A stretch of DNA of 64,000 bases from Acinetobacter shaoyimingii (GTDB lineage: Bacteria; Pseudomonadota; Gammaproteobacteria; Pseudomonadales; Moraxellaceae). The notes beneath the pieces were generated by a model. It saw only the letters and a list, made by a program, of their open reading frames with translations. It ran no database searches and was not told the origin of the DNA. The translations under genes were made by a program, and so were the position numbers. The DNA is taken from the NCBI RefSeq assembly GCF_011578045.1, contig NZ_CP049801.1:1178001-1242000 (forward strand). The letters are read 5' to 3'. This document shows positions 35,705-43,980 of the stretch, one piece after another (the first letter of the stretch is position 1; every line of letters begins with the position of its first letter).

Positions 35705-37117
35705 TTAGTTTTGCTTTTGATAAAAAACAAAATAACTGATATAGCAGATTGCAATGAATATTAAGCAACTGATAAATCCTGCTAACATCTCCGTATCAAA
35801 AACCATGCTGACACAAGTAATGAAACAGAAGATAAAACCTAGAATTGGAACGATTGGAAATAATGGTGCAGCAAAACCGAGTTCTTTGGCACTATGACCG
35901 TCTTTGTACCATTGACGACGGAAATTAAACTGACTTAAGCAAATGCTCATCCAGACAATCACCATGGTAAAGGCTGCAACACCCAAAAGATTCTTGAAAA
36001 TGGTTTCTGGTGCAAATTGTTCTGACAATAAACCTGGCAATGCACCAAACATGGTGACGATGACAGCAATGTAAGGAATACCACGGCTATTCAGCTTAGA
36101 AAACACCTTTGGCAGTTGTTTCTTTACAGAGAGTGACCACATCATACGAGAGGCTGCAAATAATCCAGAGTTCGCAGCTGACAATAATGCTGTGATAATG
36201 ACAAAGCGAATAATGTCTTCAGCATAAGGAATACCAATGCTATTAAATACAGTCACAAATGGGCTGCTACTGACACCTTCAGCGCCTAAACCAGCCAATT
36301 GATGAGGCAGTAGGGCGCTAATCACGACAATCGTACCAACAAAGAAAATCAATAAACGCCAAATTGCGGTATTAATTGCTTTTGGGACATTTTTCGCAGG
36401 ATCTTGCGTTTCACCCGCGGCAACACCAATGAGTTCAGTTCCTGAGAATGCAAAATTGACAATCAACATGGTTGCAAAGATAGGAAATAAACCCTGTGGA
36501 AACCAACCTTGAGCTGTCAAATTGCTGAACAGTGGTGCAGATTCATAACCTTGATAGCTAACTAAACCGAAAATCGCCATTAAACCTAAAATGATAAAGG
36601 CAATCACAGTAATGACTTTGACTAAAGCCAGCCAAAATTCAGATTCGGCAAACCATCGTGTTGAACTCATGTTTAAGCCAAAAACGATTGCAGCAAAAAT
36701 AATGGTCCACAACCAAACTGAAACTTGTGGGAACCACTCCTGCATTAACAGTGCAGCAGCGGTAAACTCTGTTCCCAGTGTGGCAGCCCATGTCAACCAA
36801 TACAGCCAAGTAATGGTATAACCTGTACCTGGACCAATATATTGTTGAGCATATGAACCGAAAGAGCCGGATTCAGGCATATGAACGGCAAGTTCGCCCA
36901 AACACAGCATCACCATATAGGCGATTACACCACCTAGAAAATAGGAGATAATGGCACCAACTGGCCCCGTTTGTGCAATGACTTCACCCGACCCTAAAAA
37001 TAGGCCTGTTCCGATTGCGCCGCCAAGCGAAATCATGACCAGATGTCGAGTACTCATAGCGCGTTTTAAAGGCGCAGAATTGCCCTGATGCGAAGCATCA
37101 TTCGGAGATGAGTGCAT
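35705..37117 (-). CDS. Amino acid permease (APC superfamily, AAT type)
   Basis: A 470-residue, 12-helix amino acid transporter. The family signature is clear: SLGGAIGTGLFLGSGEVI at about residues 30-47, GELAVHMPESGSFGSYAQQYIG, and NFAFSGTELIGVAAGETQDP at about 222-241. Such transporters (AroP, GabP, AnsP, ProY and relatives) use the proton gradient; the substrate here is not determinable. It is closely related to the permease at 38176-39606, so the pair probably arose by duplication. A tRNA-Glu gene lies just upstream. Confidence 0.87.
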   Translation of the reverse strand: MHSSPNDASHQGNSAPLKRAMSTRHLVMISLGGAIGTGLFLGSGEVIAQTGPVGAIISYFLGGVIAYMVMLCLGELAVHMPESGSFGSYAQQYIGPGTGYTITWLYWLTWAATLGTEFTAAALLMQEWFPQVSVWLWTIIFAAIVFGLNMSSTRWFAESEFWLALVKVITVIAFIILGLMAIFGLVSYQGYESAPLFSNLTAQGWFPQGLFPIFATMLIVNFAFSGTELIGVAAGETQDPAKNVPKAINTAIWRLLIFFVGTIVVISALLPHQLAGLGAEGVSSSPFVTVFNSIGIPYAEDIIRFVIITALLSAANSGLFAASRMMWSLSVKKQLPKVFSKLNSRGIPYIAVIVTMFGALPGLLSEQFAPETIFKNLLGVAAFTMVIVWMSICLSQFNFRRQWYKDGHSAKELGFAAPLFPIVPILGFIFCFITCVSMVFDTEMLAGFISCLIFIAICYISYFVFYQKQN

Positions 37118-37228
37118 AAAGAATAGACAATAAAAAATACGAAGGAAGGTATTGTAGATTAAAACGACAAATCTGCAATGGAATAATTATAAGGATGCAG
37201 ATTTAAATGATCGATCAAGAAGATCAGA

Positions 37229-37304
37229 TGGCGTCCCTACGGGGATTCGAACCCCGGTTACCGCCGTGAAAGGGCGATGTCCTAGGCCTCTAGACGATAG
37301 GGAC
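37229..37304 (-). tRNA. tRNA-Glu (anticodon UUC), copy 4
   Basis: Identical in all 76 bases to the three copies at 34.3-34.6 kb, with encoded CCA, but separated from them by 2.6 kb containing a hydrolase and a permease. It has its own promoter and could read through into the permease. Confidence 0.97.
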
Positions 37305-37321
37305 GTTGCGAGGTGATGCGT

Positions 37322-37350
37322 ATGTTATAGATAAGGTTGGGAATTGTCAA
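37322..37350 (-). promoter_or_regulatory. Sigma-70 promoter of the solitary tRNA-Glu gene
   Basis: On the minus strand, TTGACA (rc of 37345-37350), a 17-bp spacer and TAACAT (rc of 37322-37327), ending 17 nt before the tRNA. Spacing and distance are the same as at the triple operon. Confidence 0.75.
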
Positions 37351-37408
37351 AAAAGAAAGACGCTGTTATGGTTTAAAAGTCTATTATTTAATCTTAAAAA
37401 ACAAAAAT

Positions 37409-38095
37409 ATGAATTCTAATTATAATCAATTTATTTATTCAGTTAATTTTGAAGTTAATTCGTTTAATGTTGGCGTTAAAAATGAGCATGCCTATCGTAT
37501 GTTGATTAATTATGCAGATTGGTTCGAATATTCCATACAAAACTATACACATATCATTTCAAAAGAACAATTTTTAAGCATTATTGATCAGCTATATATC
37601 CATGAGCTAGATCAATCCACCAGACAATTTTACCTCAGTTTAAGCACAAATCAAAACGAAGTATTTGCACTCGATCTTCTTAGCCTATTTAAGCTCTATT
37701 TGATTCTTAAAGTACGCAGATATCAAACTTCAAATCAAGATCCAAATTTAATAAATCTGAAAAATAAATTGGAAAATATATTTTTGCCACTTGAATGGTC
37801 TGAACAAGAAAAGTTAGACCTAAAGATTCAAAAAGCACTTCCAGATTTTTCAGCGAGCAAAAATTCAAATCACGTTACATTACCTTTGTCACTATTGGTC
37901 GCAAATGCGGCGTTGATGAAGTTTATTCCATATACAACATTGAGTTTGATTATACATATCGGAATTTTTCTAATTATTGCGGGTTTATTGTCGAATGCAC
38001 TAAAGAAGACAAAATCTAAAGATGATCAGGCGATGCTAACCGCATGGATATATATCATTGAAAATAATTTAAGACAGCATGAAATGAATAATTAG
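37409..38095 (+). CDS. Membrane-anchored protein of unknown function
   Basis: I do not recognise this 228-residue protein. The ATG at 37409 (MNSNYNQFIYSVNFEVN) is preferred; an upstream ATG at 37337 would extend the frame into the tRNA promoter region. The first 170 residues are soluble and rich in Asn, Gln, Tyr and Leu, with helical segments. A hydrophobic hairpin follows at about residues 175-207 (LPLSLLVANAAL, then LSLIIHIGIFLIIAGLL), and then a short charged tail. It sits alone between a tRNA-Glu promoter and a bidirectional terminator. Confidence 0.55.
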   Translation: MNSNYNQFIYSVNFEVNSFNVGVKNEHAYRMLINYADWFEYSIQNYTHIISKEQFLSIIDQLYIHELDQSTRQFYLSLSTNQNEVFALDLLSLFKLYLILKVRRYQTSNQDPNLINLKNKLENIFLPLEWSEQEKLDLKIQKALPDFSASKNSNHVTLPLSLLVANAALMKFIPYTTLSLIIHIGIFLIIAGLLSNALKKTKSKDDQAMLTAWIYIIENNLRQHEMNN

Positions 38096-38133
38096 AAGAG
38101 ATTAATACATTCTTCGTCTCAACTATATTAATT

Positions 38134-38163
38134 AAGAAAACCCGCAATAATGCGGGTTTTCTT
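38134..38163. terminator. Bidirectional rho-independent terminator
   Basis: AAGAAAACCCGCA (38134-38146), loop ATAA, TGCGGGTTTTCTT (38151-38163). It serves the convergent unknown gene and permease gene. Confidence 0.9.
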
Positions 38164-38175
38164 ATAAGATAAAAC

Positions 38176-39606
38176 TTAATTCTTATTATGGTATAGCCAA
38201 TAATAGCTTCCGTAACAGGCAGCCATAAAAATTAAACACCCAATAAAGCCTGATAACATTTCTGGGTCAGCCGCCATACTCAGTCCCGTCACCGTACAGG
38301 TAATAAGTCCTAAAATTGGTACAAGCGGAAACCAAGGTGTTTTAAATTTTAATTCAGACATTGAATGACCTGACTTCAGCCATTTACGACGGAAATTGAA
38401 CTGACTCCAACAAATACTCATCCACACAATCACCATCGTGAATGCTGCAACACCCAGTAAGTTTTTAAAGATCACATCCGCACCAAACTGTTCAGACAAT
38501 AGACCCGGTAAACCGCCGATCATAGTGACTAAAATCGCAACAATCGGTGTGCCAGATTTGGTCAATTTTGAGAATACTTTAGGAAGTTGTTTTTGAACTG
38601 ATAATGCCCACATCATACGTGATGCAGCATATAAACCTGAGTTTGCCGTTGAAAGTAATGCGGTGATAATCACAAAACGCATAATGTCTTCAGCATATGG
38701 AATACCAATAAAGTTAAACACAGAGACAAATGGGCTATTACTGAGACCATCACCATGACTACTGTTCAATCCAGCATCTTGATAAGGGAGTAGGGCGCTA
38801 ATGACAATGATCGTTCCGACAAAGAAAATCATTAGGCGCCATACTGAGGCATGAATCGCTTTAGGTACATCACGTGCTGGATTTTCAGTTTCACCAGCAG
38901 CAATACCAATCATTTCTGTACCGTTAAAGGCAAAATTTACTATCAGCATGGTGGTGAAAATAGGGAATAAACCGTTTGGGAACCAACCGTGTGAGGTGAG
39001 ATTGCTAAACAGTGGGGCAGAATCGTAACCTTGATAATTGATTAAACCAAAAATCGCAGCCAATCCTAGAAGGATAAAGATCAATACGGTTGCCACTTTA
39101 ACCAAGGATAACCAGAATTCAGACTCTGCAAAGAAACGCGTTGAAGTAAGATTGGAAATGAGGACTGCACTGGCAAAAATAATCGTCCAAATCCAGACGG
39201 AGATGCTTGGAAACCATTCCTGCATCAGCAGTGCAGCGGCGGTAAATTCTGTTCCTAATGTTGCTGACCAACCCAGCCAGTACATCCAAGACACCATATA
39301 ACCTGTCCCAGGACCTATATTATTAGATGCAAAAGCGCCAAATGAACCTGTCACAGGCTGGTTCACTGCCAATTCACCTAGGCAGAGCATTACCATGTAA
39401 GCAATCAGACCACCAATAAAATAGGAAATCACTGCGCCAATTGGACCTGCATCTGCAATGACAGAACCAGAACTGAGAAACAAACCTGTACCAATTGCTC
39501 CACCTAATGACAGCATAATCAGGTGGCGTTTGGTCATTGATCTTTTTAGGACAATAGAGTCACCTTCAGCACCAGTGGCCTGAGGTTCGTGTATGGGAGA
39601 GTTCAT
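38176..39606 (-). CDS. Amino acid permease (APC superfamily), paralogue of the 35705-37117 gene
   Basis: A 476-residue, 12-helix amino acid transporter. It shares long near-identical blocks with the nearby permease: SLGGAIGTGLFLSSGSVI, GELAVNQPVTGSFGAFA, TEFTAAALLMQEWFPS and NFAFNGTEMIGIAAGE. The start MNSPIHEPQATGAEG at 39606 is preferred over an ATG 22 codons upstream, which adds an unrelated hydrophobic stretch. The N-terminal cytoplasmic tail differs from that of the paralogue. The substrate is unknown; divergence of the N-tail and of loop 1 suggests different specificity or regulation. Confidence 0.85.
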   Translation of the reverse strand: MNSPIHEPQATGAEGDSIVLKRSMTKRHLIMLSLGGAIGTGLFLSSGSVIADAGPIGAVISYFIGGLIAYMVMLCLGELAVNQPVTGSFGAFASNNIGPGTGYMVSWMYWLGWSATLGTEFTAAALLMQEWFPSISVWIWTIIFASAVLISNLTSTRFFAESEFWLSLVKVATVLIFILLGLAAIFGLINYQGYDSAPLFSNLTSHGWFPNGLFPIFTTMLIVNFAFNGTEMIGIAAGETENPARDVPKAIHASVWRLMIFFVGTIIVISALLPYQDAGLNSSHGDGLSNSPFVSVFNFIGIPYAEDIMRFVIITALLSTANSGLYAASRMMWALSVQKQLPKVFSKLTKSGTPIVAILVTMIGGLPGLLSEQFGADVIFKNLLGVAAFTMVIVWMSICWSQFNFRRKWLKSGHSMSELKFKTPWFPLVPILGLITCTVTGLSMAADPEMLSGFIGCLIFMAACYGSYYWLYHNKN

Positions 39607-39843
39607 AACAACAGAAAATGAATAGTAAAGTAATATTTTAGAATAAAATGTGATAAATCTCAAAACTATCATTTAGTTAAGGTGATTAAAGTGTGTATTA
39701 AAATTAAATTATGATAATTAAAGCTTAAATTTGAAATTTATCATTTAATTGCAGATCTAAACTTTGACCCATGAAAAGAATGCTTTCAACACTATTGGCA
39801 TTTGTTAAACTAGAGGATATTAAATTCATTTGAGTATTTTATT

Positions 39844-40311
39844 TTGTTGCCATTCAAACTTTGGGTAGATGCTGATGCTTTGCCTAAAATTTTACGTGAG
39901 GTGATTATTCGAGCATCTGATCGTTACCAACTTGAAGTGATCTTTGTAGCGAATCAAAATGTCGGAATTACACCATCCGTACGTATTAAATCGATTCAAG
40001 TCATGCAGGGCGCAGACCAAGCGGATAAAGAAATTGTAGATCGTATGCAAGCAAATGACATTGTAATGACACAAGACATACCGCTTGCCGCACAAGTGAT
40101 TGAAAAAGGTGGAGTTGCCATTAATCCTCGTGGAGAAATTTGGACCGAGTCCAATATTAAAGCACGTTTGCATCTAAGAGATTTTATGGACACATTACGC
40201 GGAGCTGGGGTACAAACGGGCGGTCCAGCACCTATTTCTGAACGTGATAAACGTGAGTTTTCTAGCAGTTTAGATCAAACGATTCAGAAGCAAAAACGTA
40301 AAACAGCATAG
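39844..40311 (+). CDS. YaiI/YqxD family protein (DUF188, UPF0178)
   Basis: A 155-residue protein of the UPF0178 family, related to PIN/FLAP-type nuclease folds. The signature [21 protein letters not shown] (residues 4-24) and the acidic block [35 protein letters not shown] are characteristic. The only possible starts are two adjacent TTG codons (39844, 39847); an in-frame TAG at 39811 rules out upstream starts. TTG initiation suggests low expression. The function is not established. Confidence 0.82.
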   Translation: MLPFKLWVDADALPKILREVIIRASDRYQLEVIFVANQNVGITPSVRIKSIQVMQGADQADKEIVDRMQANDIVMTQDIPLAAQVIEKGGVAINPRGEIWTESNIKARLHLRDFMDTLRGAGVQTGGPAPISERDKREFSSSLDQTIQKQKRKTA

Positions 40312-40359
40312 TTTTATTTCTATATTTTTATCAATAAATGCTCTTTTAGCGAGATTGAA

Positions 40360-41274
40360 ATGCCATCAAAAGCCAGTATTGTGATGACTTATGCCTTATT
40401 GGTTTTTATTTGGGCAACGACACCATTGGCCATTGTGTGGAGTGTGAGTGATCTTTATCCACTTTGGGCATTGTTATTTCGCTTCTTTATTGCCTTACCC
40501 ATTATTTTGATCTTGCTGCTTACCTTTCGTGCAAAACTTCCTTTCGATCGCTTATCTATCCATAGTTATATTGCTGGTGCTTGTAGTTTTATTGTGGCGC
40601 AAATTTTTGTTTATTTAGCGACCCCATATTTAAGTTCAGGCATTATCGCCTTAATGTTTGGTTTGGCTCCAATTATTGCAGGACTCATCGGACACTTTGC
40701 TTTCTCAATACATTTACACCGCTTACAGTGGTTAGGAATGTTGATTGCAGTTTCTGGTTTAAGCATTATTTGTTTGGGTGGAAGTAATCAAAATGTGCAT
40801 CCAACTGGCATTGTTTTGATGCTTATCAGTGTTAGCATTTATTGTGCTTCCATTTTCTGGATTAAAAAGGTCAATGCCCCGTTACAACCCATTTCACAGG
40901 CAACTGGTTCTATTTTAATTTCTTGCATTTTTTCGTTATTGATGTTGCCTTTTATTTGGCAACATGCACCTGATCATTTACCACATTTCAAATCGCTTTC
41001 AGGACTATTGTATTCATCCATCATGGCATCTGTATTTGCCATGTTATGTTATTTTAAATTGGTCAAAAATGTACAAGCAACCACAATGTCACTCACAACA
41101 GTACTTACACCCATGATTGCTTTATTTTTTGGCGCATTTTTAAATAACGAAAAATTAACAGTGATGATCTTTATGGGAGCATTGGTGTTGGTATTCGGCT
41201 TGGTGGTTTATTTTTATCGTGATCTGAAAGCGCATGATAAATTTAACAAAAGAATTTCTGCAAAAAAGCAGTAA
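40360..41274 (+). CDS. EamA/DMT family transporter
   Basis: A 304-residue inner membrane protein with ten hydrophobic segments in two EamA repeats (WATTPLAIVWSVSDLYP in the first; GIVLMLISVSIYCASIFWIKK at the start of the second). It is related only in superfamily to the EamA gene at 4136-5023. It lies 48 nt after the YaiI-like gene and may share its transcript. The substrate is unknown. Confidence 0.85.
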   Translation: MPSKASIVMTYALLVFIWATTPLAIVWSVSDLYPLWALLFRFFIALPIILILLLTFRAKLPFDRLSIHSYIAGACSFIVAQIFVYLATPYLSSGIIALMFGLAPIIAGLIGHFAFSIHLHRLQWLGMLIAVSGLSIICLGGSNQNVHPTGIVLMLISVSIYCASIFWIKKVNAPLQPISQATGSILISCIFSLLMLPFIWQHAPDHLPHFKSLSGLLYSSIMASVFAMLCYFKLVKNVQATTMSLTTVLTPMIALFFGAFLNNEKLTVMIFMGALVLVFGLVVYFYRDLKAHDKFNKRISAKKQ

Positions 41275-41340
41275 TTTAAATATCGTAAAACGAAATGACA
41301 AATTTTGATGTATAACGATTTAAATATATTGAATGTTTTG

Positions 41341-41367
41341 GAAGATACTTTTGATAAAAGTATCTTC
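41341..41367. terminator. Hairpin between the convergent EamA and PilZ-like genes
   Basis: GAAGATACTTTT (41341-41352), loop GAT, AAAAGTATCTTC (41356-41367), a 12-bp perfect stem that overlaps the stop codon of the minus-strand gene by 2 nt. A T-run is weak on both sides. Confidence 0.6.
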
Positions 41368-41941
41368 AATCCGATTGATTGTTTCTTATTGAATTGATAC
41401 AGCTGGCAATTTTGACTTTATCTTGTGGGTGCAAAGTTACGAAGTATGCTCCAATTTTATACATGTCATTGTCTTCGAGTTTAGAATAGGCCACCATCGC
41501 AATGGCTGCGATATGAAAAAAGTTCTCAGGATGACTAATCGTGACATGAATATATGAATCTTTAGCAATAGCTTGGTTGGTATAAAATCCAAAACCACTC
41601 TCAGAAATGTTCACATTTTGAGGGATTGGTAACATGGTTTGTACAATTGAGTCGTAAAGTGAGCCCGTAATGAGGTTTAATTTTTGGTTAAATAAAGATA
41701 ATATTCGAGCAATCTGTTGATCTTTTTGATTTAATTGTTCTAATTCGTATAAAAGCGCGTGATCAAATTGATCTAATTCTGCAAGTAAGAGAAAATAACG
41801 CGGTAATACAAAATTAGCATCGTACGGATCATTCAGTGCGACTTCATCAGAGATAATCTGATAATTGATTCTTAAGGCGGCATCAATACGAGACATGACG
41901 CGTCTTTCATTTTCTTCGTTTTGGTGCTGCATAGCTTCCAT
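41366..41941 (-). CDS. Atypical PilZ-domain protein with helical insertion
   Basis: A 191-residue protein with a split PilZ signature. RVMSR (residues 14-18) fits the RxxxR c-di-GMP-binding motif, and NISESGFGF (about 109-117) fits [D/N]xSxxG and is followed by beta strands as in PilZ. Between them lie about 75 helix-rich residues (RYFLLLAELDQFDHALLYELEQLNQK and onward), an arrangement known from atypical, oligomer-forming PilZ proteins. It is probably a c-di-GMP effector; binding is inferred. GAGG is spaced 7 nt before the start. It is divergent from lolC with only 23 nt between the two start codons. Confidence 0.68.
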   Translation of the reverse strand: MEAMQHQNEENERRVMSRIDAALRINYQIISDEVALNDPYDANFVLPRYFLLLAELDQFDHALLYELEQLNQKDQQIARILSLFNQKLNLITGSLYDSIVQTMLPIPQNVNISESGFGFYTNQAIAKDSYIHVTISHPENFFHIAAIAMVAYSKLEDNDMYKIGAYFVTLHPQDKVKIASCINSIRNNQSD

Positions 41942-41964
41942 TAAAACACCTCGGACTAGATGGT

Positions 41965-43200
41965 ATGTTTAAACCGATCTCGCTGTATATAGGGTTGAGA
42001 TATACTCGCGCACGGCGGAGTAATCACTTTATTTCTTTTATTGCTTTGGTATCCATGATCGGTTTGACTCTAGGAGTCGCTGTTCTTATTACAGTCTTAT
42101 CTGTGATGAATGGATTTGACCGCGAATTGAAAAACCGTGTCTTGGGTATGATTCCACAAGCCACTGTTTCTTCAACACAAATCTTAACAGACTGGCCGAA
42201 TCTTGCCAAGAAAATTGAGCAACACGAACATGTCACTGGTGTAGCGCCTTTTACCCAGCTACAAGGCATGCTGACTGCTCAAGGACAAGTGGCAGGTATT
42301 ATGGTCACTGGAGTCGACCCAAAATATGAACGTAATGTTTCGATCATCCAAGATCATATGGTTGCTGGTAGTATCGACGCCTTGAAAAAAGGCGAGTTTG
42401 GTATTGTTCTAGGCAAACAAATGACCGATGCATTGGGCTTGGATATTAACGACAATATTACGTTGGTTTTACCTGAAGCAACGCCTTCTCCAGCTGGTGT
42501 CGTGCCTCGCTTTAAGCGTTTCAAAATTGTCGGTATTTTCAGTATTGGTGCTGAAGTCGACTCAATGATGGGATATATCGCCCTCAATGATGCGGCGACA
42601 TTATTGCGTTTACCTGATGGTGCGCAAGGGATTCGCATGAAGTTGGATGACATTTTCCGTGCACCAGAAGTTGCAGATGATGTCGTAAAAGCCTTACCAG
42701 GTAATTTCTATGCATCAAACTGGACTTATACCCATGGTAATCTGTTCAGTGCCATTCAAATGGAAAAAGCAATGGTCAGCCTATTGTTATTCCTCATTGT
42801 ACTGGTTGCTGCATTTAATATCGTGTCATCGCTTGTGATGGTTGTGACCGATAAAAAATCGGATATTGCGATTTTAAGAACCTTGGGTGCTTCTCCTGCC
42901 ACCATTACTCGAATTTTTATGGTTCAAGGTACGGTGATTGGAGTGATTGGTACACTTGCAGGTGCAGTATTGGGGATTATTTTTGCGACCAATATTAGTA
43001 GTGCAATTGGCTGGTTAAATACCACATTTGGTTTGAACCTGTTCGATGCCTATTTCATTAACTACTTACCTTCTTACTTAAGATGGCAAGATGTTGTTGT
43101 GATTGTCGGTCTCTCTTTATTACTGAGTTTCTTAGCCACGATTTACCCAGCATTCCGTGCTGCTAAAATTCAACCAGCGGAGGCACTTCGTTATGAATAA
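41965..43200 (+). CDS. lolC: Lipoprotein-releasing ABC transporter permease (LolC/LolE family)
   Basis: A 411-residue inner membrane subunit of the LolCDE complex, which extracts outer-membrane lipoproteins for transfer to LolA. The start MFKPISLYIGLRYTRARRSN and the first helix, beginning FISFIALVSMIGLTLGVAVL, are classic. A large periplasmic domain (about residues 45-265) precedes three more helices, and the C-terminus ends in FRAAKIQPAEALRYE, the standard permease coupling tail. It overlaps lolD by 8 nt. Only one permease gene is present in this window; whether it works as a homodimer (LolF type) or with a second subunit elsewhere cannot be seen. Confidence 0.93.
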   Translation: MFKPISLYIGLRYTRARRSNHFISFIALVSMIGLTLGVAVLITVLSVMNGFDRELKNRVLGMIPQATVSSTQILTDWPNLAKKIEQHEHVTGVAPFTQLQGMLTAQGQVAGIMVTGVDPKYERNVSIIQDHMVAGSIDALKKGEFGIVLGKQMTDALGLDINDNITLVLPEATPSPAGVVPRFKRFKIVGIFSIGAEVDSMMGYIALNDAATLLRLPDGAQGIRMKLDDIFRAPEVADDVVKALPGNFYASNWTYTHGNLFSAIQMEKAMVSLLLFLIVLVAAFNIVSSLVMVVTDKKSDIAILRTLGASPATITRIFMVQGTVIGVIGTLAGAVLGIIFATNISSAIGWLNTTFGLNLFDAYFINYLPSYLRWQDVVVIVGLSLLLSFLATIYPAFRAAKIQPAEALRYE

Positions 43201-43870
43201 TGTGGTGTTAGAAGCAAAGAACATCCAAAAAAGTTTTACCGATGGTAAAACAACGGTCAATGTGATTAGGGATCTTTCTTTGCAGGTGATGCAGGGCGAG
43301 TTTGTCTCGATTGTGGGTTCAAGTGGCTCAGGTAAAAGTACTTTACTGCATGTTTTGGGTGGTTTAGAGCGCCCAAACGAAGGTATGGTCTTTTTGAATG
43401 GTCAGCGTTTTGATAGCTTAGGTGAAGCTGAGCGTGGTTTTCAGCGTAATGAGCATTTAGGCTTTGTCTACCAATTCCATCATTTATTACCTGAATTTAC
43501 CGCTTTAGAAAATATTGCAATGCCGCTTATGTTGCGTAAAGGCGCAGACTTTAAAAAAGTCAAAGAGCGAGCAGAATATTTACTAGAGCGTGTTGGTCTT
43601 TCACATCGTATGACGCATCAACCAGGTGAACTCTCAGGTGGTGAGCGTCAGCGTGTTGCGTTGGCACGTGCGCTTGTGACTCAACCTAAAGTCATGTTGG
43701 CAGATGAACCTACAGGAAACCTTGATCGTAAGACTGCAATTAGCATATTTGAATTACTTTCAGACTTACGTAACGAGTTTAATATGTCGATGTTGATCGT
43801 CACTCATGATGAACAATTGGCCAAATCAGCAAATCGAATTTTACATATGCAAGATGGTGTATGGGTCTAA
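43193..43870 (+). CDS. lolD: Lipoprotein-releasing ABC transporter ATP-binding protein LolD
   Basis: The 225-residue ATPase of the Lol complex. Walker A is GSSGSGKST (about residues 42-50), the Q-loop is YQFHHLLPEFTALEN, the ABC signature LSGGERQRVALARAL, Walker B VMLADEPTGNLD and the H-loop VTHD. Start MNNVVLEAKNIQ at 43193, with GGAGG 9 nt upstream inside lolC. It overlaps the lolC end by 8 nt, indicating translational coupling. Confidence 0.94.
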   Translation: MNNVVLEAKNIQKSFTDGKTTVNVIRDLSLQVMQGEFVSIVGSSGSGKSTLLHVLGGLERPNEGMVFLNGQRFDSLGEAERGFQRNEHLGFVYQFHHLLPEFTALENIAMPLMLRKGADFKKVKERAEYLLERVGLSHRMTHQPGELSGGERQRVALARALVTQPKVMLADEPTGNLDRKTAISIFELLSDLRNEFNMSMLIVTHDEQLAKSANRILHMQDGVWV

Positions 43871-43980
43871 TACTCATCGGCTAAAATCCCATTAAAATCC
43901 GATTAGTTGTCTTTTAAAGCTCATGAAAATGGGCTTTAATTGTTTCAACAAGAATATAAACGACAGAACAATAAGAATAC

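Noticed and set aside
34304..37304. Genomic island bounded by tRNA-Glu attachment sites
   Set aside because: The repeats are full-length functional tRNA genes, and no integrase or phage genes lie between or next to them; local duplication explains the layout better.
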